From: Flavobacteriaceae bacterium UBA980 | Lineage (GTDB): Bacteria; Bacteroidota; Bacteroidia; Flavobacteriales; Flavobacteriaceae | Reading direction: 5' to 3' | Assembly: GCA_002292265.1 (NCBI GenBank) | Contig: DBBQ01000002.1 | Location: forward strand, 1 to 49,974 | DNA: 49,974 nt | The notes under the pieces: model-generated | What the model was told of the DNA's origin: nothing | Seen by the model: the letters and a program-made list of their open reading frames with translations, nothing else | Database searches by the model: none | Made by a program: the position numbers and the translations under genes | In this document: positions 1-7,978 of the stretch, piece after piece | Layout of the letters: the number at the start of each line of letters is the position of its first letter | Numbering within the stretch: position 1 is the stretch's first letter

Positions 1-164
1 AGTTTCAACTCAAAAGCAGCTTTTAATAGCTCAGGATTGTCATGAGATGTAAGCTTTAAACCTATAGCTCGTCCAGTCCAATATCTATACCTACTATTAG
101 CATAAAATAGATTGATTACAGGGACTTGTTTTTCATTTCCAATTGTTAGATTCCATTGTTCCAT
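1..164 (-). CDS. Probable tyrosine recombinase (integrase), N-terminal 54 residues, cut by the window edge
   Basis: An open minus-strand frame begins with ATG at 164 and runs off the left edge without a stop. The visible residues include VINLFYANSRYRYWTGRAIG, which resembles the arm-binding start of Bacteroidota tyrosine recombinases: a short beta strand, then a basic and aromatic stretch, then TG plus a hydrophobic residue. No catalytic residues lie in the visible part, so the family call rests on this N-terminal pattern and on context: the gene starts about 55 bp from a damaged tRNA-Met and points away from it, the usual position of an integrase in a tRNA-targeting element. It could also be another DNA-binding or hypothetical protein. 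Confidence 0.5.
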   Translation of the reverse strand, partial: MEQWNLTIGNEKQVPVINLFYANSRYRYWTGRAIGLKLTSHDNPELLKAAFELK

Positions 165-190
165 ACTGTCAGTTTTTACTGTCAGTTTGG
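165..190. repeat. Two tandem copies of an 11-13 bp direct repeat upstream of the integrase-like gene
   Basis: ACTGTCAGTTT occurs at 165-175 and again at 178-188, so the period is 13 bp. The copies abut the integrase-like start codon and lie between it and the tRNA. Short direct repeats in this position are typical of recombinase arm sites, but two copies could also be chance or part of the integrase promoter. Confidence 0.4.
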
Positions 191-213
191 TTTAGTCTAT
201 TGTAATCCCCTGT

Positions 214-287
214 GTTTATTTAGCTCAGCCGGTTAGAGCGTCGGATTCATAACCCGGAGGTCGGGAGTTCAAGTCTCCCTCTCGCTA
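214..287 (+). pseudogene. tRNA-Met (CAT) lacking a matching 5' acceptor strand; probable attachment-site remnant
   Basis: From 221 the sequence has a full D arm (GCTC...GAGC), an anticodon loop TTCATAA with anticodon CAT, a variable loop, and a TPsiC arm with a perfect GGGAG/CTCCC stem. The 3' acceptor strand TCTCGCT is at 280-286 and the discriminator A at 287; CCA is not encoded. The 7 bases that should form the 5' acceptor strand, GTTTATT at 214-220, do not pair with it; AGCGAGA or a GU variant would be expected. The anticodon stem also has one A-C mismatch. This looks like the 3' part of a tRNA gene whose 5' end was separated by integration of an element lying to the left. An intact copy would be expected at the element's far end. 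Confidence 0.65.
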
Positions 288-294
288 CAAAATC

Positions 295-320
295 ACACCT
301 CTTTTAGAGGTGTTTTTTTT
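295..320 (+). terminator. Rho-independent terminator of the tRNA-Met locus
   Basis: ACACCTCT at 295-302 pairs perfectly with AGAGGTGT at 306-313 across a TTT loop, followed by an unbroken T tract to 320. It sits 7 bp after the tRNA. It may also help stop the minus-strand operon that ends at 380. Confidence 0.8.
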
Positions 321-379
321 GGTGGAGTCTCGTTCTTTAATGTTTAACTTTAGGTCGAGGGAGAGTAAGTCACCAATCT

Positions 380-799
380 TTAAACCCCAAACTGCTTTAA
401 ATGGTGACTTAAATGATACTCTGCCATTTGAACCCACTCTTTCTTATTTAATTTTCCAAAGTAAAAATGAGGGGGGTAGTCATAGTCTTTTTCCAAAGCG
501 TAAAAAGCTTTCAGTTTAGATTTAAGTAAAGAAATATCAGTTTTAAAATCAGAAGTTTTGGTACCGTTTCCTGCTACTTGATCCATTTCGGTTGGAGCGG
601 GAACTGTTTTTCTGGATTGTACTAATTTGATTGCTTCTGCGGCACTGATGTTGGGCTTTTCACTGAGGGTTATCTCCCTGAGCACCAGACGATACAAGTC
701 GGTACAGTGACATACCATTTGCTGAACAGTCATTTTTCCGTATTTAGGTTTATGGCCTTCTGTGAGTTGATCAATACGATTTAAAAAATCATTCTTCAT
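380..799 (-). CDS. DUF1569 / DinB-like protein
   Basis: This 139-residue cytosolic protein has the DUF1569 pattern, a member of the DinB-like four-helix superfamily. His31 lies in MVCH near the N-terminus, and a C-terminal HLSHH motif supplies His129, His132 and His133. These histidines are the expected metal ligands of the superfamily, whose members include thiol-dependent transferases and many proteins of unknown role. It is the last gene of the five-gene minus operon; its ATG overlaps the end of the symporter gene by 11 bp, which suggests translational coupling. The substrate is unknown. Confidence 0.75.
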   Translation of the reverse strand: MKNDFLNRIDQLTEGHKPKYGKMTVQQMVCHCTDLYRLVLREITLSEKPNISAAEAIKLVQSRKTVPAPTEMDQVAGNGTKTSDFKTDISLLKSKLKAFYALEKDYDYPPHFYFGKLNKKEWVQMAEYHLSHHLKQFGV

Positions 800-2432
800 T
801 GAATGTTTTTTGGAAAATAAGGCCGAGCAGGACCGTAAGCACCGCCCCGATCAGGTTTAGCCATAAAAAGCTCACTGCATCCTGATAAAAAAGAAAGATA
901 ATGAACGCTTCTGACAATACAGCTGCCCAAAAGATAGCCTTTCCTTTTATCTGTTTGATAAAAATAGCAACTAAAAAGATCCCGAGTATTGTCCCATAAA
1001 ATACCGACCCAATGATGTTGACCAACTGGATCAGGTTTTCAAAGAGATTTCCTACACTGGCAAAGAGAATCGAGATCAATCCCCAGCCCAATGTAAATCC
1101 TTTAGAGGCTTTTACATAATGCGCCTCTGATTTTTCACTTACATTTCTCTGATACAGATCTACCGTTGTCGTTGCGGCTAATGCATTAAGTTCAGAAGCC
1201 GTAGAGCTCATGGCAGCAGAAAAGATGACGGCAATCAGCAGTCCGATGAGCCCTGAGGGGAGATACCCTAAAATAAACGAGATAAAAACATAATCTTTAT
1301 CGTTAAGCTCTTGCTCTGGTGCTGCTTTTGTGATCAGGGCTTTAGCACGGGTACGCTGTGCCAATTCCTCTTCGCTCAGAAGTTGAATATCTTTGGAAGG
1401 AGTTCCCTGGAGGATGGCTGCTTTCAGTCTTCTTTGGGTGTCTAAATTTTCGATTTCCAGGGTTTTAAAAGCTTCAGCTTCTGAACTAGTTTTTACTGCA
1501 GCGACAGCTTTCGGATTGAAGTTTATAGGAGCTGGTTCAAACTGATAAAACACAAAAACCATTACCCCTACCAAGAGGATAAAAAACTGCATGGGTACTT
1601 TGAGCAACCCATTCATAATAAGTCCCATTTGACTTTCTTTCAGTGATTTTCCCGAGAGGTAGCGTTGTACTTGAGATTGATCCGTACCGAAATAAGAGAG
1701 GGCTAGAAACAAGCCTCCTGTCAAACCACTCCAAAATGTATAGCGGCTGTTCAGGTCGATGCTAAAATCTAATACTTCCAATTTCCCAGCTTTTCCAGCA
1801 ATGTGCAGTGCATCTGAAAAAGAAATGCCCTCTGGAAAACGGTAAAGTATAAATCCAAATGCGATAAACATTCCCAAGAAAATGACAAACATTTGTTGTT
1901 TTTGAGTGACATTTACCGCCTTGGTTCCTCCCACTAGGGTGTAAGTAATAACTAGAGTTCCTACAAAAAGTACCATCAATTTCAGGTTCCACCCCAGGAC
2001 TACACTGAGGATAATGGCAGGAGCATAGATGGTAATTCCTGCAGCCAGTCCTCGTTGCACTAAAAACAAAATAGCGGTAAGTGTGCGCACCCTGAGATCA
2101 AAACGATTTTCTAAAAATTCGTAGGCAGTGTAGACTTTTAACCGATGATAAATCGGAATAAAAAACAAACAAATGATCAACATGGCAAAGGGCAAACCAA
2201 AATAGAATTGAACAAAGCCCATTCCGTCGTGGTAGGCCTGACCTGGAGTGGACAAAAAGGTAATGGCACTTGCCTGAGTGGCCATTACGGAGAGCCCAAC
2301 AGTCCACCAGCGGGCTTCATTGCCTCCTTTGAGGTATTCTTGAATGTTCTTATGACTGTTGTTACTCCAAATACCGTAAAGAACGATAAAGGCTAGGGTA
2401 CTCGTGAGAACAATCCAATCCAGTAGTTCCAT
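789..2432 (-). CDS. Sodium:solute symporter (SSS family)
   Basis: This 547-residue inner-membrane transporter of the SSS/SLC5 family has about 13 hydrophobic segments. Near the N-terminus it reads EYLKGGNEARWW followed by VMATQASAITFLSTPGQAYH, which is typical of sugar and solute symporters. A soluble charged insert lies at roughly residues 300-380, between membrane segments, as in many Bacteroidota members. It should use the sodium gradient to import a small solute; the substrate cannot be read from sequence. Its ATG shares one base with the stop of the 28-residue peptide upstream (TAATG). Its place after a secreted PIG-L protein suggests that it imports the product of that enzyme. Confidence 0.88.
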   Translation of the reverse strand: MELLDWIVLTSTLAFIVLYGIWSNNSHKNIQEYLKGGNEARWWTVGLSVMATQASAITFLSTPGQAYHDGMGFVQFYFGLPFAMLIICLFFIPIYHRLKVYTAYEFLENRFDLRVRTLTAILFLVQRGLAAGITIYAPAIILSVVLGWNLKLMVLFVGTLVITYTLVGGTKAVNVTQKQQMFVIFLGMFIAFGFILYRFPEGISFSDALHIAGKAGKLEVLDFSIDLNSRYTFWSGLTGGLFLALSYFGTDQSQVQRYLSGKSLKESQMGLIMNGLLKVPMQFFILLVGVMVFVFYQFEPAPINFNPKAVAAVKTSSEAEAFKTLEIENLDTQRRLKAAILQGTPSKDIQLLSEEELAQRTRAKALITKAAPEQELNDKDYVFISFILGYLPSGLIGLLIAVIFSAAMSSTASELNALAATTTVDLYQRNVSEKSEAHYVKASKGFTLGWGLISILFASVGNLFENLIQLVNIIGSVFYGTILGIFLVAIFIKQIKGKAIFWAAVLSEAFIIFLFYQDAVSFLWLNLIGAVLTVLLGLIFQKTFNEE

Positions 2433-2518
2433 TAGCTAAAATTGATCATAAAAAGGTAAAAGCCTGCCCAATACAGCAGATTCATTCCAATTAAAACGTA
2501 ATAGGTGTTTTTTTTCAT
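2432..2518 (-). CDS. 28-residue single-span membrane peptide
   Basis: A short frame from ATG at 2518 to TAA at 2432-2434 encodes MKKNTYYVLIGMNLLYWAGF plus eight more residues. It has a lysine-rich start and one hydrophobic segment covering most of the peptide. Its ATG overlaps the PIG-L stop (ATGA) and its TAA overlaps the symporter ATG (TAATG), so it is locked translationally to both neighbours and exactly fills the gap between them. That double coupling is the main reason to regard it as a real gene. It may be a small subunit or assembly factor of the symporter, comparable in idea to the small subunits seen with some SSS transporters; this is inference. Confidence 0.65.
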   Translation of the reverse strand: MKKNTYYVLIGMNLLYWAGFYLFMINFS

Positions 2519-4971
2519 TGACCGTAGGAAATCAGATTAGCAAACAAGCGATAGGCACCTGGAACTCCAGCGGGGAGTTCCCTAAAGAAACTTAACCCGG
2601 TAAAGATAAATTTCCCTTGGCCATAATCTGCCACAAGCAGACTTCCCATTTTTTGACTTTCCCCTTTGTCATTCATGGAAAATAATGGTTGATAGCGATC
2701 ATCCCACCGATTGGCAAAATACAAACCGCGTTCTTGAACCCAACCTTGAAAGTCTGCAGTAGTAATTTTATTGGGCTCCGTCAGCAGGGGATGTTCTTTT
2801 TTAAGGAAACGCACTTCAGCATTTTCATCTGTAACCCGATCTCGAGAAAGTTGAAGTGGGTAAGGGGCTAGAAGGGAGGAGTCCAGTCCTCTACTGGTAT
2901 TGTATTGCACTACAACGGTTCCCCCTTGCCGGACATAGTCCCATAAAATTTGATTTTTAAACCCAAGGTCTTTGTGTACGTTAAATGCTCGAATTCCAAC
3001 AACCAAAGTCGGAAAGGGAACGAGCGTCTCGAGTCGAAGGTCTTCTACATCAAATTCGAATACTTCAATTCCAATATTCCGAAGACTTTTGGCAACTTTA
3101 TCACCGGCTCCTCTGAGGTAGGCGATACTTTTTACTTTGGATTGAAGATCAATTTTGGATACAGTGGCTTTGTTGGGTCGCAACATGTATTGTTTTGAAA
3201 CATGGGGGTAATCAATTTCCTCTAGTGTCATAGTGTAGCTTTGAGATCCTTCCTTTACTTCTGCAGAAAAAAGACCTGTACTGTTTCCTCTCGGTGGACG
3301 TACTTCAAATTCATATTCTTTCATCGCACCTGCTTGAGTAATGTCAACCTCTTGTTTTTCAGGAGTCACAGTCCAGTTTTTAGGAGTGCAAAGACTAACG
3401 GTTCCCTTAAAGTTGGCAACATGAGCCTGTACCTGGAGTCGTACCTTTTTAGGTGCTGCTTCCTGGAATAAGAGCACTTTTTCGCTCAGCTGGGTCGTGG
3501 CTCTGGGAAGGACTTGAAAGTTTTGAATGACCTCTCCCGCTACGCGATCGGTAGTGCGGTAGGTGAGGGGAACGGAAAGTGTTATGGGAGTAGTATTGAT
3601 CAAAAGGGTGAACTGTACTGTGATGGAATTAGGTGTTTCCGCTAAGCCTTTTAGTGTTTCCTCCTCCACCGTGTAATTTCCCAAATCGCCTTCTTTCAAT
3701 AGCCAGTAGGGTGTGGTACTTTGATCGGGAATTTTAAACCTTGTTTTTGTTTCCCAAACTTGATTTTGCAGAAGTGTTTGTTGCGGTTGCAGGGATAAAG
3801 CACCCTCCAAATTTTGAAGGGTAAGGGGAAGGGGACTCGGGTTAAGAGCTCGTAACGTGACAGGAAGTGATGTGTTGGCAACCCCTATCTCTTGAGCGGT
3901 ATTGAATTGTAATCGCAGTCCTAGACAGCTTTGAATTAAAGTCTTTACTTCCTCCAGTTTTATTGCTTTCCAATGTTCATTTTCTAGGTTTGAAATGGCT
4001 TGATAGACTGCCGTAAGTTCCGAAACGCTTTCGTAGGGCTTTTCCAAATCAAAATTTGCGATGAGTTGATCGACCTGCTGCTTGATTTTTGCTCCACCTT
4101 TCACGCGGCTCCAACCGGTATCGATCCCATCAAAAGGATCAGAATTTGAGGGCATCGTTCCATTGATCAATTCCAAATACTCGGCTTGACTCCCCAGTCT
4201 TGGTGAACTTCCAAAACCTTGTGATTTGTGTTGACTTCTACTTTGGGCAGCAACTTCTTCATTGGTCCTTCCCAGGAGGAGGTCTACTGGATTACTCTCC
4301 AAGGGGATCATATTGCTTTTGTCTGCTTTTTCAAATTGAGCACGGCCTCCGTAGGCCCACCAGGAGGTGTTGTAAAATTGGCGTTTCGGTTGCCACAAGC
4401 TCACCCGATCCAATTGCTCCCGAAAGGCGGTAGGGTCATTCGCTAAGTGAAACGCCTCTTCGCTTAGCATAGCAGAGCTGGTATGATGCCCGTGGGTACT
4501 TCCAGGTGTGCGATGGTTAAACCGATGAATGATCAGGTCTGGTTTGAAAGCGCGAATGCGATAGACGATTTGCGCTAAGAGTTCCTCTTTATCCCAAATG
4601 GAAAGCGTTTCATCGGGATGTTTGGAGTAGCCAAAATCGTTTGCGGTAGTGAAAAATTGTTGCCCTCCATCTATTTTCCTTGCTTCTAGTAGTTCTTGGG
4701 TTCTGATCAAACCTAAGCCTTCTCGCAGTTCGGTTCCAATTAGATTTTGACCCCCGTCTCCACGGGTAATTGAGAGGTAGGCAGCACGTGCATTGTAATG
4801 GTTGGAAAACAAAGAAATCAAACGGGTATTTTCATCATCGGGATGGGCGGCGACATAGAGCACCGAAGAAAGGGTGTTGAGTTTTTTGAGTTGCTTGTAA
4901 ATACGAGCACCATCTTGACTCAATACACTATTGAATGACAGCAATGCCGTTAAAATGATAATTTTCTTCAT
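2515..4971 (-). CDS. Secreted PIG-L / LmbE-family deacetylase
   Basis: This 818-residue protein begins with a signal peptide (MKKIIILTALLSFNSVLSQ). The zinc-binding motif AHPDDE is at residues 42-47, and a histidine cluster HGHH at 160-163 completes the PIG-L/LmbE site. The middle looks like beta-sandwich material, and the last 200 residues resemble a glutamine-amidotransferase-like (GATase1) domain, an architecture common in large exported Bacteroidota PIG-L proteins. The family removes N-acyl groups from amino sugars or related conjugates. The frame stays open upstream for 46 more codons, but those overlap the preceding gene and would bury the signal peptide, so ATG at 4971 is chosen. The gene lies 5 bp after the lipoprotein gene and overlaps the micro-gene by 4 bp. 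Confidence 0.87.
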   Translation of the reverse strand: MKKIIILTALLSFNSVLSQDGARIYKQLKKLNTLSSVLYVAAHPDDENTRLISLFSNHYNARAAYLSITRGDGGQNLIGTELREGLGLIRTQELLEARKIDGGQQFFTTANDFGYSKHPDETLSIWDKEELLAQIVYRIRAFKPDLIIHRFNHRTPGSTHGHHTSSAMLSEEAFHLANDPTAFREQLDRVSLWQPKRQFYNTSWWAYGGRAQFEKADKSNMIPLESNPVDLLLGRTNEEVAAQSRSQHKSQGFGSSPRLGSQAEYLELINGTMPSNSDPFDGIDTGWSRVKGGAKIKQQVDQLIANFDLEKPYESVSELTAVYQAISNLENEHWKAIKLEEVKTLIQSCLGLRLQFNTAQEIGVANTSLPVTLRALNPSPLPLTLQNLEGALSLQPQQTLLQNQVWETKTRFKIPDQSTTPYWLLKEGDLGNYTVEEETLKGLAETPNSITVQFTLLINTTPITLSVPLTYRTTDRVAGEVIQNFQVLPRATTQLSEKVLLFQEAAPKKVRLQVQAHVANFKGTVSLCTPKNWTVTPEKQEVDITQAGAMKEYEFEVRPPRGNSTGLFSAEVKEGSQSYTMTLEEIDYPHVSKQYMLRPNKATVSKIDLQSKVKSIAYLRGAGDKVAKSLRNIGIEVFEFDVEDLRLETLVPFPTLVVGIRAFNVHKDLGFKNQILWDYVRQGGTVVVQYNTSRGLDSSLLAPYPLQLSRDRVTDENAEVRFLKKEHPLLTEPNKITTADFQGWVQERGLYFANRWDDRYQPLFSMNDKGESQKMGSLLVADYGQGKFIFTGLSFFRELPAGVPGAYRLFANLISYGQ

Positions 4972-4976
4972 TCTAT

Positions 4977-5852
4977 TTAATTTAATCCCAACGAATCTCG
5001 AAACTGTTCGTCTCCCAATTTGTTTAGTTTCCAATAGGGGAGTTTTACTATTTTTTTGATTTGGGCTCGGGTAGTTTGATTGGGATTTTTTAAATCTTCT
5101 TCTGTCCAACCTAAAATGGTATGAGGGGCTTCTTTTGTAAAAGAGATTGAAAGTTTACGTTGTAGCTCCGCATAGGTTAAGGAGTAGGTGTGAAGTGTAT
5201 CGTTTTGTTCCAAAACAGCTTCGGCCTGATACAATTGGAGCAGTTTGTGTTTCAGACGAATGAATTCGAAGGAAGGGAGCAACTCTAAGGTTCCTTGAGG
5301 CAGACGGTCGGGTTGAGTTCGGATCCAAACCCACAGTTCTTCTTCGGTTAGAGCATCTTTAAATTGGATATTTTGATCGGCTTCACCTTCAAAATAGGAA
5401 TGACTTTTCACCTCTAAACCTTCTCTTCTGTTGAGTTGTAAATAAGCTTGACCACACCATTCTTGTATTGAGGTAGTGGTTTTTACAAGGGGACGGCTTT
5501 GTCCCAAACGGGAGAAAATACTCGTCATGATAGAGTAGGGATAAATACCCGTTAAAAAGTTTTTGGTACGGTTCAGTTTTAAAACCGTTTGAGTGGATTC
5601 CGATTTTTGATTGGCTTTGACTTGTTTGTCTGGGAGAAAATCTTCAGTGACATAAATCAATACTGCTGTTCCTTCTCGAGGAGCTCCATAGCGAGATTGT
5701 TCTAAGGCATAACTGCTAATTTCAGCTGTTCCATCAAACCAATAACTTTTAAATTCAGAACTGAGAGGCAGGGAAGAGGACGTTGACGGGTTGAATTTTG
5801 GATTTGTACAACTCAAGGAAATCGCAAGGAGGAAGAGGAAACTCTTTTTCAT
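4977..5852 (-). CDS. Hypothetical lipoprotein
   Basis: This 291-residue protein has a lipoprotein signal with the lipobox ending SLSC, so it is probably membrane anchored. The rest is mixed, with no transmembrane segment and no motif I recognise; it contains a lysine- and glutamate-rich C-terminal third. It is the first gene of the minus operon leading to the PIG-L deacetylase and symporter, and the next start is only 5 bp away. A part in the same extracytoplasmic process is likely by association only. About 140 bp of non-coding sequence upstream should hold the operon promoter. Confidence 0.75.
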   Translation of the reverse strand: MKKSFLFLLAISLSCTNPKFNPSTSSSLPLSSEFKSYWFDGTAEISSYALEQSRYGAPREGTAVLIYVTEDFLPDKQVKANQKSESTQTVLKLNRTKNFLTGIYPYSIMTSIFSRLGQSRPLVKTTTSIQEWCGQAYLQLNRREGLEVKSHSYFEGEADQNIQFKDALTEEELWVWIRTQPDRLPQGTLELLPSFEFIRLKHKLLQLYQAEAVLEQNDTLHTYSLTYAELQRKLSISFTKEAPHTILGWTEEDLKNPNQTTRAQIKKIVKLPYWKLNKLGDEQFRDSLGLN

Positions 5853-5995
5853 CTGTTAAAATTGTTGCTTTTATAGGTCATGTATCTACTTTGCTTCGTA
5901 TAGGAGTGAAACATCCAACTTGTCATTTTGCTGTTTGACTAGAAATAATAATGAAAGTTTCATAGGATCAAGATATTGGGATTTTACAAAATCGA

Positions 5996-6580
5996 CTAAT
6001 TTTTAACAGTAATTTCTTGTATTTTTTTAAGCACTTGAGGAACAGGGAGTCCGATAATATTGGAATAACTTCCCTCAATTCGCGTCACATGACGAACTCC
6101 AAAGGAATCTTGAATCCCATAGGCTCCTGCTTTGTCTAGTGGGGAGCCTGTTTGAACGTAGTGTTCGATTTCTGGTTCTGAAAGTATCCCAAAGGTGACT
6201 TTGGAAACTTCACAAAGGGTTTCAAAACTTCCCTTTTGTAAAAAGCCCACAGCGGTGATCACCTCATGGGTGCTGTTTGAGAGTGCTTTGAGCATGGCCT
6301 TGGCCTCCTGGGTATTTTCGGGTTTGCCTAAGGATTGGTTTTGATGCCACACCACGGTGTCTGCAGTGATGATCAATTGTTTTTCTTGAATTTTAGCTAA
6401 AAAAGGTTCCGCTTTTTGACGGACGATGTGTTCCGCAATTTGGATACCGTTGAGCCCCGCTGGGAAATCCTCGGCAACGGGAACTACTTCCACCCGAAAG
6501 GACAGTCCCGTTTCTTTAAAAAAAGCTTGTCTTCTAGGCGACCCCGAGGCGAGTATCAGTTCCAAACTGTTCGTGTTCAT
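5996..6580 (-). CDS. maf: Maf-like nucleoside triphosphate pyrophosphatase
   Basis: This 194-residue cytosolic Maf/YhdE family protein carries the signature ASGSPRR at residues 11-17 and an ITADT segment with Asp74. Maf proteins hydrolyse non-canonical or standard NTPs to the NMP and pyrophosphate, and some affect septum formation. The frame could begin at a GTG at 6601, but ATG at 6580 gives the usual family length, places the signature normally, and leaves a 4 bp gap after the phosphatase gene instead of an overlap. It is the last gene of a three-gene minus operon. Confidence 0.9.
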   Translation of the reverse strand: MNTNSLELILASGSPRRQAFFKETGLSFRVEVVPVAEDFPAGLNGIQIAEHIVRQKAEPFLAKIQEKQLIITADTVVWHQNQSLGKPENTQEAKAMLKALSNSTHEVITAVGFLQKGSFETLCEVSKVTFGILSEPEIEHYVQTGSPLDKAGAYGIQDSFGVRHVTRIEGSYSNIIGLPVPQVLKKIQEITVKN

Positions 6581-6584
6581 TTTT

Positions 6585-7115
6585 TTAATCTTTTCCTGCA
6601 CCTACGTCCAACCGCCATTTTCCTTGAACCCGGAGTACTTGTTCGATAATCTCACGTACACAACCTTCCCCTCCTTTTTTATGGGAGACATAGTCCACCA
6701 TGGCTTTTACATCGGAAACGGCATCTGCGGGGCAACAGCTAAGACCTACTTTTTCCATGACAGGGATATCGGGAACATCATCTCCTACATAAAGGATTTC
6801 TTCTGGATTGAGGTCGTAATTGTCCATCAGATCTTGATAGGCATCCAGTTTGTGGTGGGCACCCAAATAAATATCGTAAATCCCAAAGGCTTTAAAACGA
6901 TCGCGGATGCCTTCGTTCGTTCCTCCAGAAATGATTACAATTTTATAGCCTTGAACCAAGGCGCATTTGATTGCATAACCGTCTTTGGTATCTACCGCTC
7001 GGTAGAGTTCTCCTTCGGTGGTAACTAGGACTTTTCCGTCTGTAAGGACGCCGTCCACGTCAAAAATAAAGGTCTTGATTTGAGGTAAAATGGCTTTGTA
7101 AATGGTATTGGTCAT
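6585..7115 (-). CDS. KdsC-like HAD-superfamily phosphatase
   Basis: This 176-residue cytosolic HAD subclass IIIA enzyme has the nucleophile motif FDVDGVLTDG, with Asp19 and Asp21. Later segments IISGG and GDDVPD provide motifs II and IV. Length and pattern match 3-deoxy-D-manno-octulosonate 8-phosphate phosphatase, which makes KDO for lipopolysaccharide; close relatives act on KDN or N-acetylneuraminate 9-phosphate. No other KDO gene is visible nearby, so the exact substrate is uncertain. Its start overlaps the end of the DUF2520 gene by 4 bp (ATGA). Confidence 0.85.
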   Translation of the reverse strand: MTNTIYKAILPQIKTFIFDVDGVLTDGKVLVTTEGELYRAVDTKDGYAIKCALVQGYKIVIISGGTNEGIRDRFKAFGIYDIYLGAHHKLDAYQDLMDNYDLNPEEILYVGDDVPDIPVMEKVGLSCCPADAVSDVKAMVDYVSHKKGGEGCVREIIEQVLRVQGKWRLDVGAGKD

Positions 7116-7852
7116 TGTTTTTTTTGAATGGCTAAAGTTACTGCTTTATAAATTTCTTGAAGTGAGCGTTCTTGAATTAAGGTCAGGTGTTTTTCAATTG
7201 TTTTATGATCGTGTCGAGCTGCAGGACCCGTTTGTGTTGCTTTGGGACTCAGGTCTTCTAGTTTGTGCACCGTTTCTTGGATGAGGGGATTGAGGAGTTC
7301 AAAAGGCAAGTCGTTTTGACTACAAATCGCCGCTGCCTCCGCAAAAAGGTGATTGGTAAAGTTATTGACCAAGACTGCGGCCAAGTGCAGTTGCTCTCGC
7401 TGTTTTGAGTTCATATGTAAAACACGAGCTCCAAGGGCTTGGACGAGTTTTTCCAAAAGGGGAAGATCAGTCGATTGTTTACATTCCAAACCGATAGGAA
7501 GCTTTGAAAAGTCAATGTTCCGCCCTTCGCTAAAAGTTTGAAGGGGATAAAAAACCCCAGCGCGGTTTTGGTTGAGTACTTCTAGAGCAACCCCTCCCGC
7601 AGTGTGTGCAACAAAGGCTTCCTCGGGGAGCACCGCAGCAACCTCGGGAATGGCTTGATCTGTAACCGCCAAAAGATAAAGGTCAGCGGGGTATAATTCG
7701 TTAACTTCATTTACAAGGGAGATGCCTTCAGGAGTTTTTCCTCTCTCAGCAGAACGCACTACCCATTGAACCAATTCAATTTCTGACGCTGCATTACATA
7801 TGCTGTAGAGTTGCTTGCCCAGTTTTCCACCTCCGATGAGTATAATCTTCAT
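7112..7852 (-). CDS. Rossmann-fold and DUF2520 domain protein
   Basis: The 246-residue protein starts MKIILIGGGKLG, a dinucleotide-binding loop with GGGKLG at residues 7-12. The C-terminal half has the DUF2520 helical pattern, including LHLAAVLVNNFTNHL, found in proteins related to ProC and 6-phosphogluconate dehydrogenases. It probably binds NAD(P); its substrate is not known. Six upstream in-frame codons to another ATG at 7870 exist, but the Rossmann strand normally begins at the chosen ATG at 7852. It is the first gene of the operon with the KdsC-like phosphatase and Maf, an order I recall as common in Flavobacteriia. Confidence 0.82.
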   Translation of the reverse strand: MKIILIGGGKLGKQLYSICNAASEIELVQWVVRSAERGKTPEGISLVNEVNELYPADLYLLAVTDQAIPEVAAVLPEEAFVAHTAGGVALEVLNQNRAGVFYPLQTFSEGRNIDFSKLPIGLECKQSTDLPLLEKLVQALGARVLHMNSKQREQLHLAAVLVNNFTNHLFAEAAAICSQNDLPFELLNPLIQETVHKLEDLSPKATQTGPAARHDHKTIEKHLTLIQERSLQEIYKAVTLAIQKKQ

Positions 7853-7978
7853 AATGCTCCAAAAATACAAAAACCGTTGGGGTGGGGGAGATTAAATTTC
7901 TTTATTGGTTTTAATATTCCGGAGAGATTGCATGGTTTGCAGTTTCTATGAAGCATTTGTTTACAACAACTTTTCTAG

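Noticed and set aside
214..287. Intact, functional tRNA-Met
   Set aside because: Only about three of seven acceptor-stem positions can pair even when GU is allowed, so the 5' end does not belong to this tRNA.
4972..5109. N-terminal extension of the PIG-L protein by 46 residues
   Set aside because: The extension overlaps the upstream gene, is rich in basic residues, and would place the clear signal peptide inside the protein.
5853..5995. A 25-codon frame ending in ATGA overlap with the lipoprotein start
   Set aside because: Its composition is not protein-like, it has no recognisable motif, and the region is more likely the operon's promoter and leader.
6426..7028. 200-codon plus-strand frame opposite maf and the KdsC-like gene
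   Set aside because: It is antisense to two well-supported family members and shows no domain of its own.
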